A stretch of DNA of 64,000 nt from Clostridiaceae bacterium HFYG-1003 (GCA_024579835.1 CP102060.1:1550001-1614000); one strand, 5' to 3'; positions 1-8,985 are shown, counted from the first letter of the stretch. The notes: generated by a model not told the origin, from the sequence alone. Made by a program: numbers and translations.

Positions 1-1396
1 TCTCCTCTTCGGAAAGTCCGGCAGTAAGCCGCAGAAACAGTCGCTCCGCCTGGCCGGTGGGGTTCAAATATTCTCTGGCCAGCAGCAGGTTTCCCTGACT
101 GTGTTCATAAACCTCTTCAAAGCGATCTTCACTCCAGACGCGATTATCCTTCTCCACGCAGCTTTGAAGATAATGATGCAGTTCCGCCCGTGACAATAAC
201 GGAACTTCGATCTGACTCAAATTGTCGTTTTGAACCAGCAGGGCTATGCTGTCATTTCGTCGGAGAAATTCGCGAGTGGCTTCCAGAATGAAAAAGACCC
301 GATTCTGACTGGATGATAAAAAATCCGTCAGATAGATCAGGCTCTTATTATCGATATATTCTAGATTCTCAATCACGCAGATCAGTGGTTTCTCCGGCAG
401 ATGGAGCAGAAGCTTGCGAAAGTCTTCCTGCGCTTTCCCTTGGAATTCTCTCGCCCATTTAAGCAGAAACCCCTCTGGGATTTTCTGATTCGGGCTGTCC
501 AGTCGGATCGAAACAGTCTTTAGATTTAACGGGCCCAGGAAGGACTGAATCAAATCGGTCCGTCCGGAGCCTGGCTCGCCGAAGATGACGACATGTCTCA
601 GACTGGATCCATTCAGAAAGCTTTGGTATTCCTGAGTTAAATTCATTAAAAGACGGGAGCTCTGAAAGCCGGTCACCGGATTCACTTCTGTCTGAACCTT
701 GCGGAATTGAATGAAATCCGCCAGCTTCAAAGTTTCAGGCTCGGGCTCGACCACCAGTTCATCCTTCAGGAGATCCTTCATCCGCTTAAACACAGCCATT
801 GCGTCATTATACTGCTGATTATCCGCATAGTACTGCATTAAGATCCGCAGCGTGTCCTCATCATACGGTTCCGTTTCCAAAATCTGGCGGGCGATGGCTA
901 CAATCTCCGGACCGCGTCCCGACTGCTGGACCCGCAGCAGCTGAGCCCGGAGATTGTTCAGCAAAATATTCTGATAAGCGTTCCGGATGGAAAGCAACCA
1001 GGATTCATACACCGGGTTGTTTTTCAGGTCTTTGTTCTGCATGAAGATTTGGGATGGATAATCTCTATATTCACCTTTCGCATGGGCTTCCACCAGTTCA
1101 TCCACGTCCTTGAACAGCAGAATATTCCTGTCCAGCAGGATCTTATCCCGTGTTGAAGCGCTGAACAGATCGAATCCCAGAATCTGACGAATTTCATAGA
1201 GACTGTTTCGAAGAGAAGATTTCCCTTTATTCGAATCATGCATCGGCCAAAAAACTGACGCTACTTCATCGCGGTCGACCTCCTCCTGAAACAGAAGATA
1301 GAACAGTAGTGCCTCCAACTTGTTCTTTCCCAATGTTTTTTCCTTCTGTTCCACCCAAAGCCTGGGCTCACCGAGGAAATTGACATCTACTTGCAT
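1..1396 (-). CDS. SARP/AfsR-like transcriptional regulator with BTAD and P-loop domain (partial)
   Basis: An uninterrupted frame of 465 codons runs from the ATG at 1396 off the left edge, so the C-terminus is missing. The start follows a GGGGGAG site. The first ~100 residues look like the winged-helix DNA-binding part of SARP regulators (MQVDVNFLGEPRLW start), followed by a helical bacterial transcriptional activation (BTAD) region to about residue 220. A P-loop-like GEPGSGRT at about residue 270 has Arg where Walker A normally has Lys, and a hydrophobic Walker-B-like strand (LICVIENLE) follows near 337. Proteins of this plan act as large ATP-sensing activators. It is divergent from the aminopeptidase at 1541, but no target is evident. 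Confidence 0.72.
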   Translation of the reverse strand, partial: MQVDVNFLGEPRLWVEQKEKTLGKNKLEALLFYLLFQEEVDRDEVASVFWPMHDSNKGKSSLRNSLYEIRQILGFDLFSASTRDKILLDRNILLFKDVDELVEAHAKGEYRDYPSQIFMQNKDLKNNPVYESWLLSIRNAYQNILLNNLRAQLLRVQQSGRGPEIVAIARQILETEPYDEDTLRILMQYYADNQQYNDAMAVFKRMKDLLKDELVVEPEPETLKLADFIQFRKVQTEVNPVTGFQSSRLLMNLTQEYQSFLNGSSLRHVVIFGEPGSGRTDLIQSFLGPLNLKTVSIRLDSPNQKIPEGFLLKWAREFQGKAQEDFRKLLLHLPEKPLICVIENLEYIDNKSLIYLTDFLSSSQNRVFFILEATREFLRRNDSIALLVQNDNLSQIEVPLLSRAELHHYLQSCVEKDNRVWSEDRFEEVYEHSQGNLLLAREYLNPTGQAERLFLRLTAGLSEEE

Positions 1397-1473
1397 ATGT
1401 CTCCCCCTATCGTCATTTTTCATTTTTATCTTACACCAATGCTTCGATTTTGCCTATCACCAATGGAAGGAGG

Positions 1474-1502
1474 TGCTTGGGAATCCAAGTTCCTGTTATA
1501 AT
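1474..1502 (+). promoter_or_regulatory. Putative promoter for the M24 peptidase gene
   Basis: A perfect TATAAT lies at 1497-1502, with a weak -35 (TGCTTG) 17 bases upstream. It is followed by a short inverted AT-rich stretch (TGAAT...ATTCA) that could hold an operator, and then the AAAGGAG ribosome site of the gene at 1541. Confidence 0.45.
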
Positions 1503-1540
1503 GAATATGATTTTCATTCATTCACATAAAGGAGACTTCT

Positions 1541-2626
1541 ATGAATCATCCAACTAGATTTGATGCCATTTGTCATTTAATGGAAGAGTATGGTGCCGAT
1601 CAGCTGATCATATCGGATCCATCCACGATCTTTTATCTTACGGGCAGATGGTTCTCACCCGGCGAACGTCTGCTGGTTCTGCTGATCTCGCGCAGGGGCG
1701 ATACTATGCTGTTCAACAACGAACTGTTCCCTTTGCCCGAAGATGTTGGCCTTCCGGTTGTATGGTATAAGGATACGGATGATTATCTGTCCCGCCTGGC
1801 TGGCGCACTGGACGGAGAAGTCATTGCCGTGGACAAAACCTGGCCGGCTCGTTTCCTGCTTCCTCTGATGTCACTATATCCGGCTGCCCGATACATTGTT
1901 GCCTCGCCCATCGCCGATGGTGCCCGGCTGTTAAAAGACCCTTCCGAGCAGGTAGCCATGCACGCCGCCTCCAATCTGAACGACAGTGCCATGCATCTGC
2001 TGGCCGAGGAAGTCACAGATGGCGTAACGGAAAAGCAGCTTGCCAGAAGACTCATGGAGATTTATGCGGAGCTTGGGTGCGACGGCCCCTCTTTCACTCC
2101 GATTGTCGCCTTCGGGGCAAACGGAGCAGATCCTCACCACGAAACGGATGACTCGGTGATTCAGCCCGGAGATACTGTCATTTTCGATATTGGCTGTAAA
2201 AAAGATTCCTACAGCTCTGATATGACCAGAACCTATTTCTTCCGGGAAGTTCCCGAAGAAGCCAGCCGAGTTTATGAAATTGTCCGGCAGGCGAATGAAC
2301 GTGCCATTGCCCAGGCCAGACCCGGCAATCGATTTTCCGATGTGGATCGGGCAGCCCGAGATTTTATTACAGCTCAAGGCTACGGCCCCTACTTCACGCA
2401 CCGCACCGGTCACGGCATCGGTATTGATGTTCATGAGCCGGAGGATGTCTCCGGGATCAACGATCATCTTCTCAAACCTGGGATGATTTTCTCCATTGAA
2501 CCCGGAATCTATATTCCTGGAAAATTCGGTGTACGAATTGAGGATCTCGTACTGATCACGGAGCACGGCTGCGAGGTGCTCAACGAAATCAGCAAGGACC
2601 TGACGGTTCTCCCAGCGGCCGAGTAG
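1541..2626 (+). CDS. M24B family aminopeptidase (Xaa-Pro peptidase type)
   Basis: A 361-residue metallopeptidase that removes N-terminal residues from peptides, probably Xaa-Pro or related substrates in the cytoplasm. The N-terminal creatinase-like domain covers about 1-130 and the pita-bread catalytic domain 135-355. The five metal ligands can be read directly: D216, D227, H291 (in GHGIGIDVHE), E320 (in SIEPGIY) and E334 (in VRIED). The length is normal for short bacterial prolidase-like enzymes (YqhT/PepQ type). The start has a good AAAGGAG site eight bases upstream. It is monocistronic and ends at a strong terminator. Exact substrate preference (prolidase or aminopeptidase P) cannot be told from sequence. 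Confidence 0.88.
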   Translation: MNHPTRFDAICHLMEEYGADQLIISDPSTIFYLTGRWFSPGERLLVLLISRRGDTMLFNNELFPLPEDVGLPVVWYKDTDDYLSRLAGALDGEVIAVDKTWPARFLLPLMSLYPAARYIVASPIADGARLLKDPSEQVAMHAASNLNDSAMHLLAEEVTDGVTEKQLARRLMEIYAELGCDGPSFTPIVAFGANGADPHHETDDSVIQPGDTVIFDIGCKKDSYSSDMTRTYFFREVPEEASRVYEIVRQANERAIAQARPGNRFSDVDRAARDFITAQGYGPYFTHRTGHGIGIDVHEPEDVSGINDHLLKPGMIFSIEPGIYIPGKFGVRIEDLVLITEHGCEVLNEISKDLTVLPAAE

Positions 2627-2680
2627 ATTCGAAAAATCCAAAAAGATCCCCATCGGATTATAGGTCATGAGTCAAAATAA

Positions 2681-2745
2681 AAAGTCATCCTGAACCAAGC
2701 AGTGAATGCTTCCCGTCCGGCGGACGGTGAGATCAGGATGACTTT
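2681..2745. terminator. Bidirectional terminator between convergent genes
   Basis: AAAGTCATCCTGA at 2681-2693 pairs with TCAGGATGACTTT at 2733-2745, and there is a second inner hairpin (CCGTCC/GGACGG). T-rich tracts flank both sides, so it can serve both the + gene ending at 2626 and the - gene ending at 2822. Confidence 0.85.
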
Positions 2746-2821
2746 TTTTATTGTCCCCGTAAAGATTGTCTCTCCGGTCTGGTTCAATTCAAGGGAAGCC
2801 GTTGTCTTGAGCGGCTCCCTG

Positions 2822-3583
2822 TTATCCGATCAGATATCCAGTCATTGAGATCGAGCCCAGTTCACAGGACTCGTTGAAGCATTGGACTGCGTCGGAGTGA
2901 TCGGCAGCCCCCAAAACATAGAGCAGGGGATAAAAATGATCCGGCGTCGGAACGGCCAGCACCGCGGAGGGACCCAGTGCTTTATAATCAGCGATCTGTT
3001 CAAACTGCCCTGCCTGGATCATTGCCTTGATTGTGCCGTCAAATTCGTACGCCCAATCGTACCCGCCTGTGGAGTTCCAGTCAATGCGGCGCAGATTGTG
3101 AACGATGTTTCCGCTGCCGATGATGAGTATCCCTTCATCTCTCAGCGGTGCCAGTTCATGACCAAGGCCAAGATGGAATGATCCCGTCTGCGTTCCGTCA
3201 ATGGATAACTGCACAATGGGGATATCCGCATGGGGGAACATCCATTTCAGCACCGACCAGGTTCCATGATCGATTCCCCAGTCCTCGTTGAAACTGACCG
3301 TGTCGCCCAACAGTTCTTTCACCCGCTCAGCCAGCACCGGAGATCCCGGTGCTGGATATCTGACTTGATACAGTTCGGGTGGAAAGCCGTACATATCATA
3401 GATTTGCTCCGGAGTTTCTTTTGGATTGATTCTTGTGCCTTTGGTATACCAGTGGGCAGACACACACAGGATCGCTTTCGGCTTCAGTTGGCTTCCCAGG
3501 CGAATCCATTCCTCCTTGAAGGGATTATCATTGACCGCGTTCATCGGAGATCCGTGTCCGACAAACAAAACTGGCATTTTCAT
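2822..3583 (-). CDS. Extradiol ring-opening dioxygenase family protein (LigB fold, YgiD/DODA type)
   Basis: A 253-residue class III extradiol dioxygenase relative. It opens with MPVLFVGHGSP, the signature of the plant and bacterial 4,5-DOPA dioxygenase group. Likely zinc- or iron-binding histidines are seen in GHGSP (about 10), SAHWY (about 45) and PTPDHFYPLL (about 215). E. coli YgiD is the closest well-known relative; physiological substrates in anaerobes are unclear and a ring-opening reaction needs oxygen. The start follows AAAGGAG. It appears to be a single-gene unit. Confidence 0.85.
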   Translation of the reverse strand: MKMPVLFVGHGSPMNAVNDNPFKEEWIRLGSQLKPKAILCVSAHWYTKGTRINPKETPEQIYDMYGFPPELYQVRYPAPGSPVLAERVKELLGDTVSFNEDWGIDHGTWSVLKWMFPHADIPIVQLSIDGTQTGSFHLGLGHELAPLRDEGILIIGSGNIVHNLRRIDWNSTGGYDWAYEFDGTIKAMIQAGQFEQIADYKALGPSAVLAVPTPDHFYPLLYVLGAADHSDAVQCFNESCELGSISMTGYLIG

Positions 3584-3773
3584 TTTTTATACTCCTTTCA
3601 TTCGCTGGATCAGAAGACACTTCCGAATCCCCGCGTGCCTTGGTCAGATGGCCGATGTGTATGGAATGAGCCTGACTCCTGTTCCGTGAGAGCAGATGTT
3701 TGCTCAACTATTTACAAAACTGTTTGGTTTCACGAATTTCCTGAAGCAGGCTCCCAATGATGTGATTCCTTCT

Positions 3774-4577
3774 TTAAACTTCAAACTCCTTTGGCAGCTC
3801 CGCCCGGAATGGTCCTGTCAGCTTTACCGGTCCGCCCAGAAACAGTTTATTATCCGCCGTCCCTGAAACAGCCAGAATTCCACCGGGTTCGTTGAATTGG
3901 ATCCTCCACTCCCCAGGATCAGCTTGTTTCAGCCAGGAAGCCAATGCACAGCTGCCTGAGCCGCAGGATGACTCCCAGATATAGGTATCTGTGGATTTTA
4001 CCCATACCAGTGGGGTCATGAAGTTTTCCGCGGAATCATAGTACATGATGCCAATGGCATCACTGTCGCAGTGCTGTGCCAGTTCCCGAATCAGAGCTTC
4101 GGCCGCCGGTTTATCGATGGCTTTGTCAATGACCAGTGCATGAGAGATTCCCTCCATCATTACCAGAGGAATCCGACCGTAGCTGCTGGTCTCCACCAAG
4201 TCCATGGATCGAATGGCCGGCATCTGAATCTGTGCAGTCTGCTCAGTCGGATCAGCCATTACCTCCAGCACATCGGCTGCTCCCGAGATTCGGATCCCGA
4301 CTTTCTTCGCGCCATTCTTTTCCGCTCCGGAGTCTGTCCGGGAGACTGTAAACAAGCCAAAGCTTCGAGCGGCATTCCCACAAAATTCGCCCCCCATCAT
4401 TTCCAAATGACCGGCGCAATCGGCACACTCTTCCATGAAACCGATCTGTTCCAGCTGATGATCATTGTTTTCCAGTAGAAATGTTGAGATGTCGCGATAC
4501 ATTGACCTGGGCAGAACGGTCTGAACCAACCCTGTCATATTCCCTGCAGGATCTGCCACATAGTAGGTGATTTCCAT
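3774..4577 (-). CDS. DapF-like amino-acid epimerase/racemase
   Basis: A 267-residue member of the diaminopimelate-epimerase fold. The two catalytic cysteines of the cofactor-independent two-base mechanism are present, in GGEFCGNAARS (about residue 66) and in SSCGSGSCALA (about 207), one per pseudo-repeat. The N-terminus lacks the usual MKFTKMHGxGNDF motif of true DapF, so it more likely racemises another amino acid, as the histidine racemase CntK does. No metallophore or lysine genes are adjacent. The start has a textbook AGGAGG seven bases upstream. Confidence 0.75.
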   Translation of the reverse strand: MEITYYVADPAGNMTGLVQTVLPRSMYRDISTFLLENNDHQLEQIGFMEECADCAGHLEMMGGEFCGNAARSFGLFTVSRTDSGAEKNGAKKVGIRISGAADVLEVMADPTEQTAQIQMPAIRSMDLVETSSYGRIPLVMMEGISHALVIDKAIDKPAAEALIRELAQHCDSDAIGIMYYDSAENFMTPLVWVKSTDTYIWESSCGSGSCALASWLKQADPGEWRIQFNEPGGILAVSGTADNKLFLGGPVKLTGPFRAELPKEFEV

Positions 4578-4865
4578 ACGTCCTCCTAGAGTAACTATTG
4601 ATGATTTTCTAATTCAACTTCACTATTTAAACTTTCTTATTGAAGATTCCCTATTGAAAATTCCCTGTTAAATAGATGTTTCGTTCCAAATGTGCCTGGA
4701 ACTGTCCGGATGGACACCATGTTACATTCTTGAACCCGGATGCTTCTGCCTTTTCAGCGGGAATACGAGTAGTCAGTCTCAGTCCCTAATCATACTGATT
4801 CCTGACTTCACGTTTGATTGAACTACTGGTTGAACCCTGCTTGAGTCCTGGATGGGGTCCTGAGC

Positions 4866-5519
4866 CTACCCTTTGATTTCCCAGATAAACTCGGCAGAAT
4901 CCGAAACCGAGATGTCCTGAGGTTCGATGGAAGGAGCCATAGCCCGGTCCATAAGCATTTCTTGCTTGGCCATGTAGGTTGTATTGGAATAGAAGTGGAT
5001 ATCACTCCAGGTATAGTCAATTTCTATCAGTTCTCCCAATTCCACACCGGACGCTCGAGCCAGTACCAGAGCCTTGGATCTGGCATTCTGGGCTGCCTGG
5101 ATTAAAACTTCATCAATGACGGCATTGCGGTCTTTGATGGAAAACCGGATATCCAGATGGGGATTTGTTCTGCTTTGTGCCACTGCGCTCAAAACAGTGG
5201 TAAGGCGTTCCTGTTCCCAGTCAAATTCAAGCTGCAAGCCATGTGAGATCCGGTAACCTTCAAAAATCTGAATATAATTATCCCTGCTGTCCCGTTCGGA
5301 CCGGTATTGGGTGGTGACATCGAACGTAGTAGTCTTTAGCTGATCCGGTTCGAACCCCGCATTTTTCAGTGTATTTTTCAGTTGATCCACAGAAACAGCT
5401 GCCTGGTTCATGGCTTCCTGATAACTTAGATCCAAAGATTCGAGCATGAGATCAAGAATCACCTGATCCGGTTTTCTGCTAACCTGGCCTGTTCCTTTGA
5501 CAGTGATTTTACGATCCAT
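4866..5519 (-). CDS. SIMPL domain protein (DUF541)
   Basis: A 217-residue protein opening MDRKITVKGTGQVSRKPD, typical of the SIMPL/DUF541 family found in periplasmic or surface proteins of unknown role; some relatives affect oxidative-stress tolerance. The frame extends upstream to 5627, but that extension runs through a terminator, whereas the ATG at 5519 has AAGGAG eight bases before it, so 5519 is chosen. No signal peptide is visible from this start, so it may be cytoplasmic. Single gene. Confidence 0.75.
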   Translation of the reverse strand: MDRKITVKGTGQVSRKPDQVILDLMLESLDLSYQEAMNQAAVSVDQLKNTLKNAGFEPDQLKTTTFDVTTQYRSERDSRDNYIQIFEGYRISHGLQLEFDWEQERLTTVLSAVAQSRTNPHLDIRFSIKDRNAVIDEVLIQAAQNARSKALVLARASGVELGELIEIDYTWSDIHFYSNTTYMAKQEMLMDRAMAPSIEPQDISVSDSAEFIWEIKG

Positions 5520-5590
5520 CGTGTCCACTCCTTGTATTTGATACGATCTTTTCTTCATTATAGTCGATCTTTCAGGATTCAGGTAAAAAT

Positions 5591-5621
5591 AAAGAAGATT
5601 CGGCGATGCCGGATCTTCTTT
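5591..5621 (-). terminator. Terminator of the lipoate operon
   Basis: AAAGAAGAT (5591-5599) pairs with ATCTTCTTT (5613-5621), with a GC-rich inner stem (CGGC/GCCG type). On the minus strand it is followed by a T-rich run. It lies downstream of lplA (ending 5734). Confidence 0.85.
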
Positions 5622-5733
5622 ATTCATATACTCTCATTAAATGATCCAATGACTATTAAATCTTTCATCGTACAATCCATCATGGAGAGATCGTGGCCTG
5701 TACTGACTTTCGCCGATCGCCCTCAGTCCTTGA

Positions 5734-6714
5734 CTATGACAATATTGTCTCGACAATTTCCTCCACCGTAATGCCGTATATTGATCCTTCCAGTGCATTA
5801 GTTCGCATGGCATCCAGCAGAGCTTCTCGCTCCAGCGGCATCCCTGTCATTACCTGTTCCAGCCGTTCCACTTGTTCATTTCCAAAAAAATCACCGCAGA
5901 GCTTTGCATGCCTGATCCGGCTTTTTTCAAATTCCAACTGAATGGTAATTTTACCGCCGGCGAACCGCCCTGTCCTGGTCAAAGTAAACTTGGGATTGGC
6001 TCCGAAACGAAAAACGTCCGAGCGAAATTTCTCATCAGCCAGCTGCTGGATCTGCCGGCGTTCCTCCCCGGAAAGTTCGTAGGTACTGGTACTCCCGTTC
6101 ATCATGTACTTCACCATATGCTGTTTAAACGCTTCCGGTTCCATAGCAAAGTCCAGGTGATCCTGAATGTTGGTGACCCGGTCACGAACCGATTTGATGC
6201 TCTTTGACAGAATCTTGTGAGGGTCAACCTGCGTACTCCGAACCATTTCCTCAATATTTGTCGAAAACAGCGTGGAACCATGGTGAACGGTACATCCATT
6301 CAACTTGAACTGGGCATTGCCTGAAAATTTACGTCCTTTGATTACAAGGTCATTGCGCCCGTTGAATTCACAAGGAACATTCAGTTCGTGCAGCGCTTCA
6401 ATTACCGGTTTGATATAATCCTGAAACTGGATGTCATTCCCCTGGCTATAATCAATAAAGCTGAACTGCCATCCCCCCAGATCGGTATAGATGGTTCCGC
6501 CGCCGCTCAGGCGTCTCACTACCTGGATCTCCTTCTCTCTGGCATACTCCAGATCGATCTCTTCGAAAGTATTCTGGTATTTCCCGATCATCAGGGTTGG
6601 CTCCGTCCGCCAGAACAGAAAGACAGTATCCTCCAGTTTTTTTTCACTGGCAAAGTAATATTCTGTCGCAAAATTAAAGTATACATCGGTCGAGCCGGTT
6701 TCCACATATATCAT
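5734..6714 (-). CDS. lplA: Lipoate-protein ligase A (copy 1)
   Basis: A 326-residue lipoate-protein ligase that activates lipoate with ATP and attaches it to a lysine of lipoyl domains. The signature RRLSGGGTIYTDLGG is near residue 70, and the lysine-bearing KGRKFSGNAQ near 125 is the family's lipoyl-AMP-binding segment. A C-terminal accessory domain is present, so the protein is complete. The longer reading frame starts at 6744, but the ATG at 6714 overlaps the lipA stop as ATGA, which suggests translational coupling and decides the start. It is the last gene of the operon and is followed by a terminator. Confidence 0.9.
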   Translation of the reverse strand: MIYVETGSTDVYFNFATEYYFASEKKLEDTVFLFWRTEPTLMIGKYQNTFEEIDLEYAREKEIQVVRRLSGGGTIYTDLGGWQFSFIDYSQGNDIQFQDYIKPVIEALHELNVPCEFNGRNDLVIKGRKFSGNAQFKLNGCTVHHGSTLFSTNIEEMVRSTQVDPHKILSKSIKSVRDRVTNIQDHLDFAMEPEAFKQHMVKYMMNGSTSTYELSGEERRQIQQLADEKFRSDVFRFGANPKFTLTRTGRFAGGKITIQLEFEKSRIRHAKLCGDFFGNEQVERLEQVMTGMPLEREALLDAMRTNALEGSIYGITVEEIVETILS

Positions 6715-7586
6715 TCGCTGATCCTGCTTTCCTGCTTTGCGCAAACCAGGGCTTCCTGAGCCCGATAGGAGGATCGAACCAGCGGGCTGGAAGCGACATA
6801 CCGGAAGCCCATCGCCGTCGCTTCCGCTTTCAACCGGTCAAATCCGGCGGGTTCGACAAAGCGATCCAGCGGCCAGTGCTCCGCGGAAGGCTGAAGGTAT
6901 TGACTGATTGTCAGAATATCACAGCCGGTTGAACGGACATCCTTCATCAGTTCGCTGATTTCCAGATCGGTTTCACCCAGACCAATCATAAAACCGGTTT
7001 TCGTCAGAATATGAGGTGCGATGGCTTTGCTGTCAGCCAGGATCTGAAGAGATCTCTGGTACTTAGCCTGTGGCCTGATCTTCGGATACAGACGGGCAGC
7101 CATTTCCACATTATGGTTTAATACATCCGGTTTGGAATCCAATAGGACGGCCAAGGCTTCCCGATTTCCCAGCAGATCTGAAATCAAGACTTCGGTGGTA
7201 ACGCCGGGACAGCGTTTCTTGACCTGACGAACTGTTTCAGCCATATGAGCCGCTCCCCCGTCCGGCAGGTCATCCCTGGTTACCTGGGTAATCACGACAT
7301 GCTCCAGTCCCAGTCGTTCCACCGCTTCTGCCAGATGCAGCGGTTCATCTGGATCCAGTAGGTGAGGCTTGCCGGAGGTAACGTTGCAAAATCGACAGTT
7401 TCTGGTGCACTGACTGCCCATAATCATAAAGGTGGCCGTTTTCTTTGAATAGCATTCGCCCAAATTGGGACAATTCGCTTCCTTGCAGACAGTATTGAGC
7501 TTCATATCGCGCATCAGTAAGGCAACTTCTTCCACAGCCTCATTGTTAAAAGATACCTTCAGCCACTCCGGTTTTTTTCGCTGCAT
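6711..7586 (-). CDS. lipA: Lipoyl synthase (radical SAM)
   Basis: A 291-residue enzyme inserting two sulfurs into protein-bound octanoyl groups. Both iron-sulfur sites are readable: the auxiliary cluster CX4CX5C (C..ANCPNLGEC, about residues 34-45) and the radical-SAM CX3CX2C (CTRNCRFC, about 60-67). The conserved C-terminal RSSY near 278 ligates the sacrificial auxiliary cluster. The gene starts two bases after the stop of the lipoyl-carrier frame and overlaps lplA by four bases, so the three are one operon. Having both LipA and ligases suggests de novo synthesis and salvage. Confidence 0.95.
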   Translation of the reverse strand: MQRKKPEWLKVSFNNEAVEEVALLMRDMKLNTVCKEANCPNLGECYSKKTATFMIMGSQCTRNCRFCNVTSGKPHLLDPDEPLHLAEAVERLGLEHVVITQVTRDDLPDGGAAHMAETVRQVKKRCPGVTTEVLISDLLGNREALAVLLDSKPDVLNHNVEMAARLYPKIRPQAKYQRSLQILADSKAIAPHILTKTGFMIGLGETDLEISELMKDVRSTGCDILTISQYLQPSAEHWPLDRFVEPAGFDRLKAEATAMGFRYVASSPLVRSSYRAQEALVCAKQESRISE

Positions 7587-7588
7587 GG

Positions 7589-7824
7589 CTACTCGACCTC
7601 TGCCAGGATATCGCCCACCTGAACTTCATCGCCTTCTTCCACCAGCTGACACTTCATTGTCCCATCCCAATCAGCTTCAATCTGATTCACAACCTTATCG
7701 GTCTCAACCTCAAAAATCGGCTCTCCCTTGACAAAGGCTTCCCCAGGTTCTTTCAGCCAGGCAGCCAGAACCCCTTTCGTCATTTCAGGTCTTAGCTGGG
7801 CATCGTTAATTGCTTTTTCATCAT
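7589..7824 (-). pseudogene. Free-standing lipoyl-carrier domain protein, N-terminus frameshifted
   Basis: A 2-oxoacid-dehydrogenase-E2-like lipoyl domain of about 78 residues. The lipoylation site is FEVETDKVVNQIEAD. The natural start is the ATG at 7824 behind AGGAGG, giving MMKKQLTMPS, but the next codon is TAA (7792-7794). The rest (LRPEMTKGVLAAWLK...) is in the neighbouring frame. Adding one base after AGC at about 7795 restores a perfect lipoyl-domain N-terminus. Without it only an internal ATG at 7783 is available, which has no ribosome site and would lose the first beta strand. Either a true frameshift, a one-base sequence error, or recoding. No E2 catalytic domain follows. Confidence 0.8.
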
Positions 7825-7953
7825 GAAATCCTCCTGTGAATTTGAGTTGTATTTTTGAGTGTCATCACGACTGATCGAACAATCCTGGTCAGATTCCTTC
7901 TCATGGATCCGAACGGACTGATCGGAATTGCAGAACGGTCAAGGTTCTGCGAA

Positions 7954-8880
7954 TCAGATCATCCAGGGGACGAGTTCCTCGTATCCGGTACCGTCCAACG
8001 CTTTGAGCAAATCAGCCGGATGAAGCCTGCTTCCTTCCAGCCGCTGAGCCAGCCTGTCAGGGTCCGGCGACTGCCAGCGCGCAATGCGGCCATTCTTCGC
8101 CTCATATTCTGCCAGGATATCTTGTCCCTGAATTTGCAGGTTCCGACTAAAGCCATAACCAGGATTCCGGCCAAAGGTCCATTCCCAATTCTCATACTTT
8201 TCTTTGGCCAGCTGTTGAATGATCCTCTGCTCCTGCGGCATCAAGACTGCTTCTGTGACTGAAAAATGCTGTTTCAGAGCCGTCAGCAGCTGTTCTTGAA
8301 ACGTTTCGACGGGTTGATCCCCAGCAAGGTACTTCTGAATATTGGTCACGAGCCAGGGGACGGATGGCGTTCCCCTGGAAGAAAAATATCTGCGGTGTCC
8401 ATTGGCCAGTCGGGCCAGCCGGTTCAGATCCGTATCATAGAGAAGCGTTCCATGGTGGAGCGTCCGATGACCGGAGCAGCGCTGAGCGCTTCCTGATATT
8501 TTTTTGCCGCCGATGCCCAGACCGTTCCCGGGAATCAGCTCGGCCGGGACTCCCATGGATTGTAAAACATGTATCATTGGTTCCAGAAAAGCATCATAGG
8601 TTATTATCTGATTGGGATGATTGCGGATGATGGCATAATTGATGTTTCCCGGATCATGGAAGACGGTTCCGCCGCCGGTCATGCGCCGGACGAGCCGTAC
8701 TCCCTGCCGCTGTGCTTCCTGGATGTCAACTTCGGCAAATATATTCTGGTACCTTCCGCAGACTAACGTGGGCTCATTACGCCAAAGCAGCAGAACTTCA
8801 TCTTTTATCTGCTCAAAAACATACTCTTCCAGCGCCTGATTAAAGAAGGGATCTCTGCTTTGATTCTCAAAATATAGCAT
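7954..8880 (-). CDS. Lipoate-protein ligase family protein (copy 2)
   Basis: A 308-residue paralogue of the ligase at 5734. It has RRMTGGGTVFHD (about 68-79) and GGKKISGSAQ with the active lysine (about 120-129), plus a C-terminal domain. The ATG at 8880 follows AGGAGG with a five-base spacer; a GTG six bases upstream overlaps the ribosome site and is unlikely. It lies 129 bases upstream of the lipoyl carrier on the same strand and probably heads the same transcript. Two ligases may divide labour between free lipoate and lipoyl transfer, or between different carriers; this is inference. Confidence 0.88.
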   Translation of the reverse strand: MLYFENQSRDPFFNQALEEYVFEQIKDEVLLLWRNEPTLVCGRYQNIFAEVDIQEAQRQGVRLVRRMTGGGTVFHDPGNINYAIIRNHPNQIITYDAFLEPMIHVLQSMGVPAELIPGNGLGIGGKKISGSAQRCSGHRTLHHGTLLYDTDLNRLARLANGHRRYFSSRGTPSVPWLVTNIQKYLAGDQPVETFQEQLLTALKQHFSVTEAVLMPQEQRIIQQLAKEKYENWEWTFGRNPGYGFSRNLQIQGQDILAEYEAKNGRIARWQSPDPDRLAQRLEGSRLHPADLLKALDGTGYEELVPWMI

Positions 8881-8985
8881 TTGCACCTCCTGTTCGGAAT
8901 TAATGTCTGAAAAGTATCACTGTCTTAATTATTCTATAACGTGAATAGTTCTCAGGCAAAAATGACTTTGCTTAAATTTTCTCAA

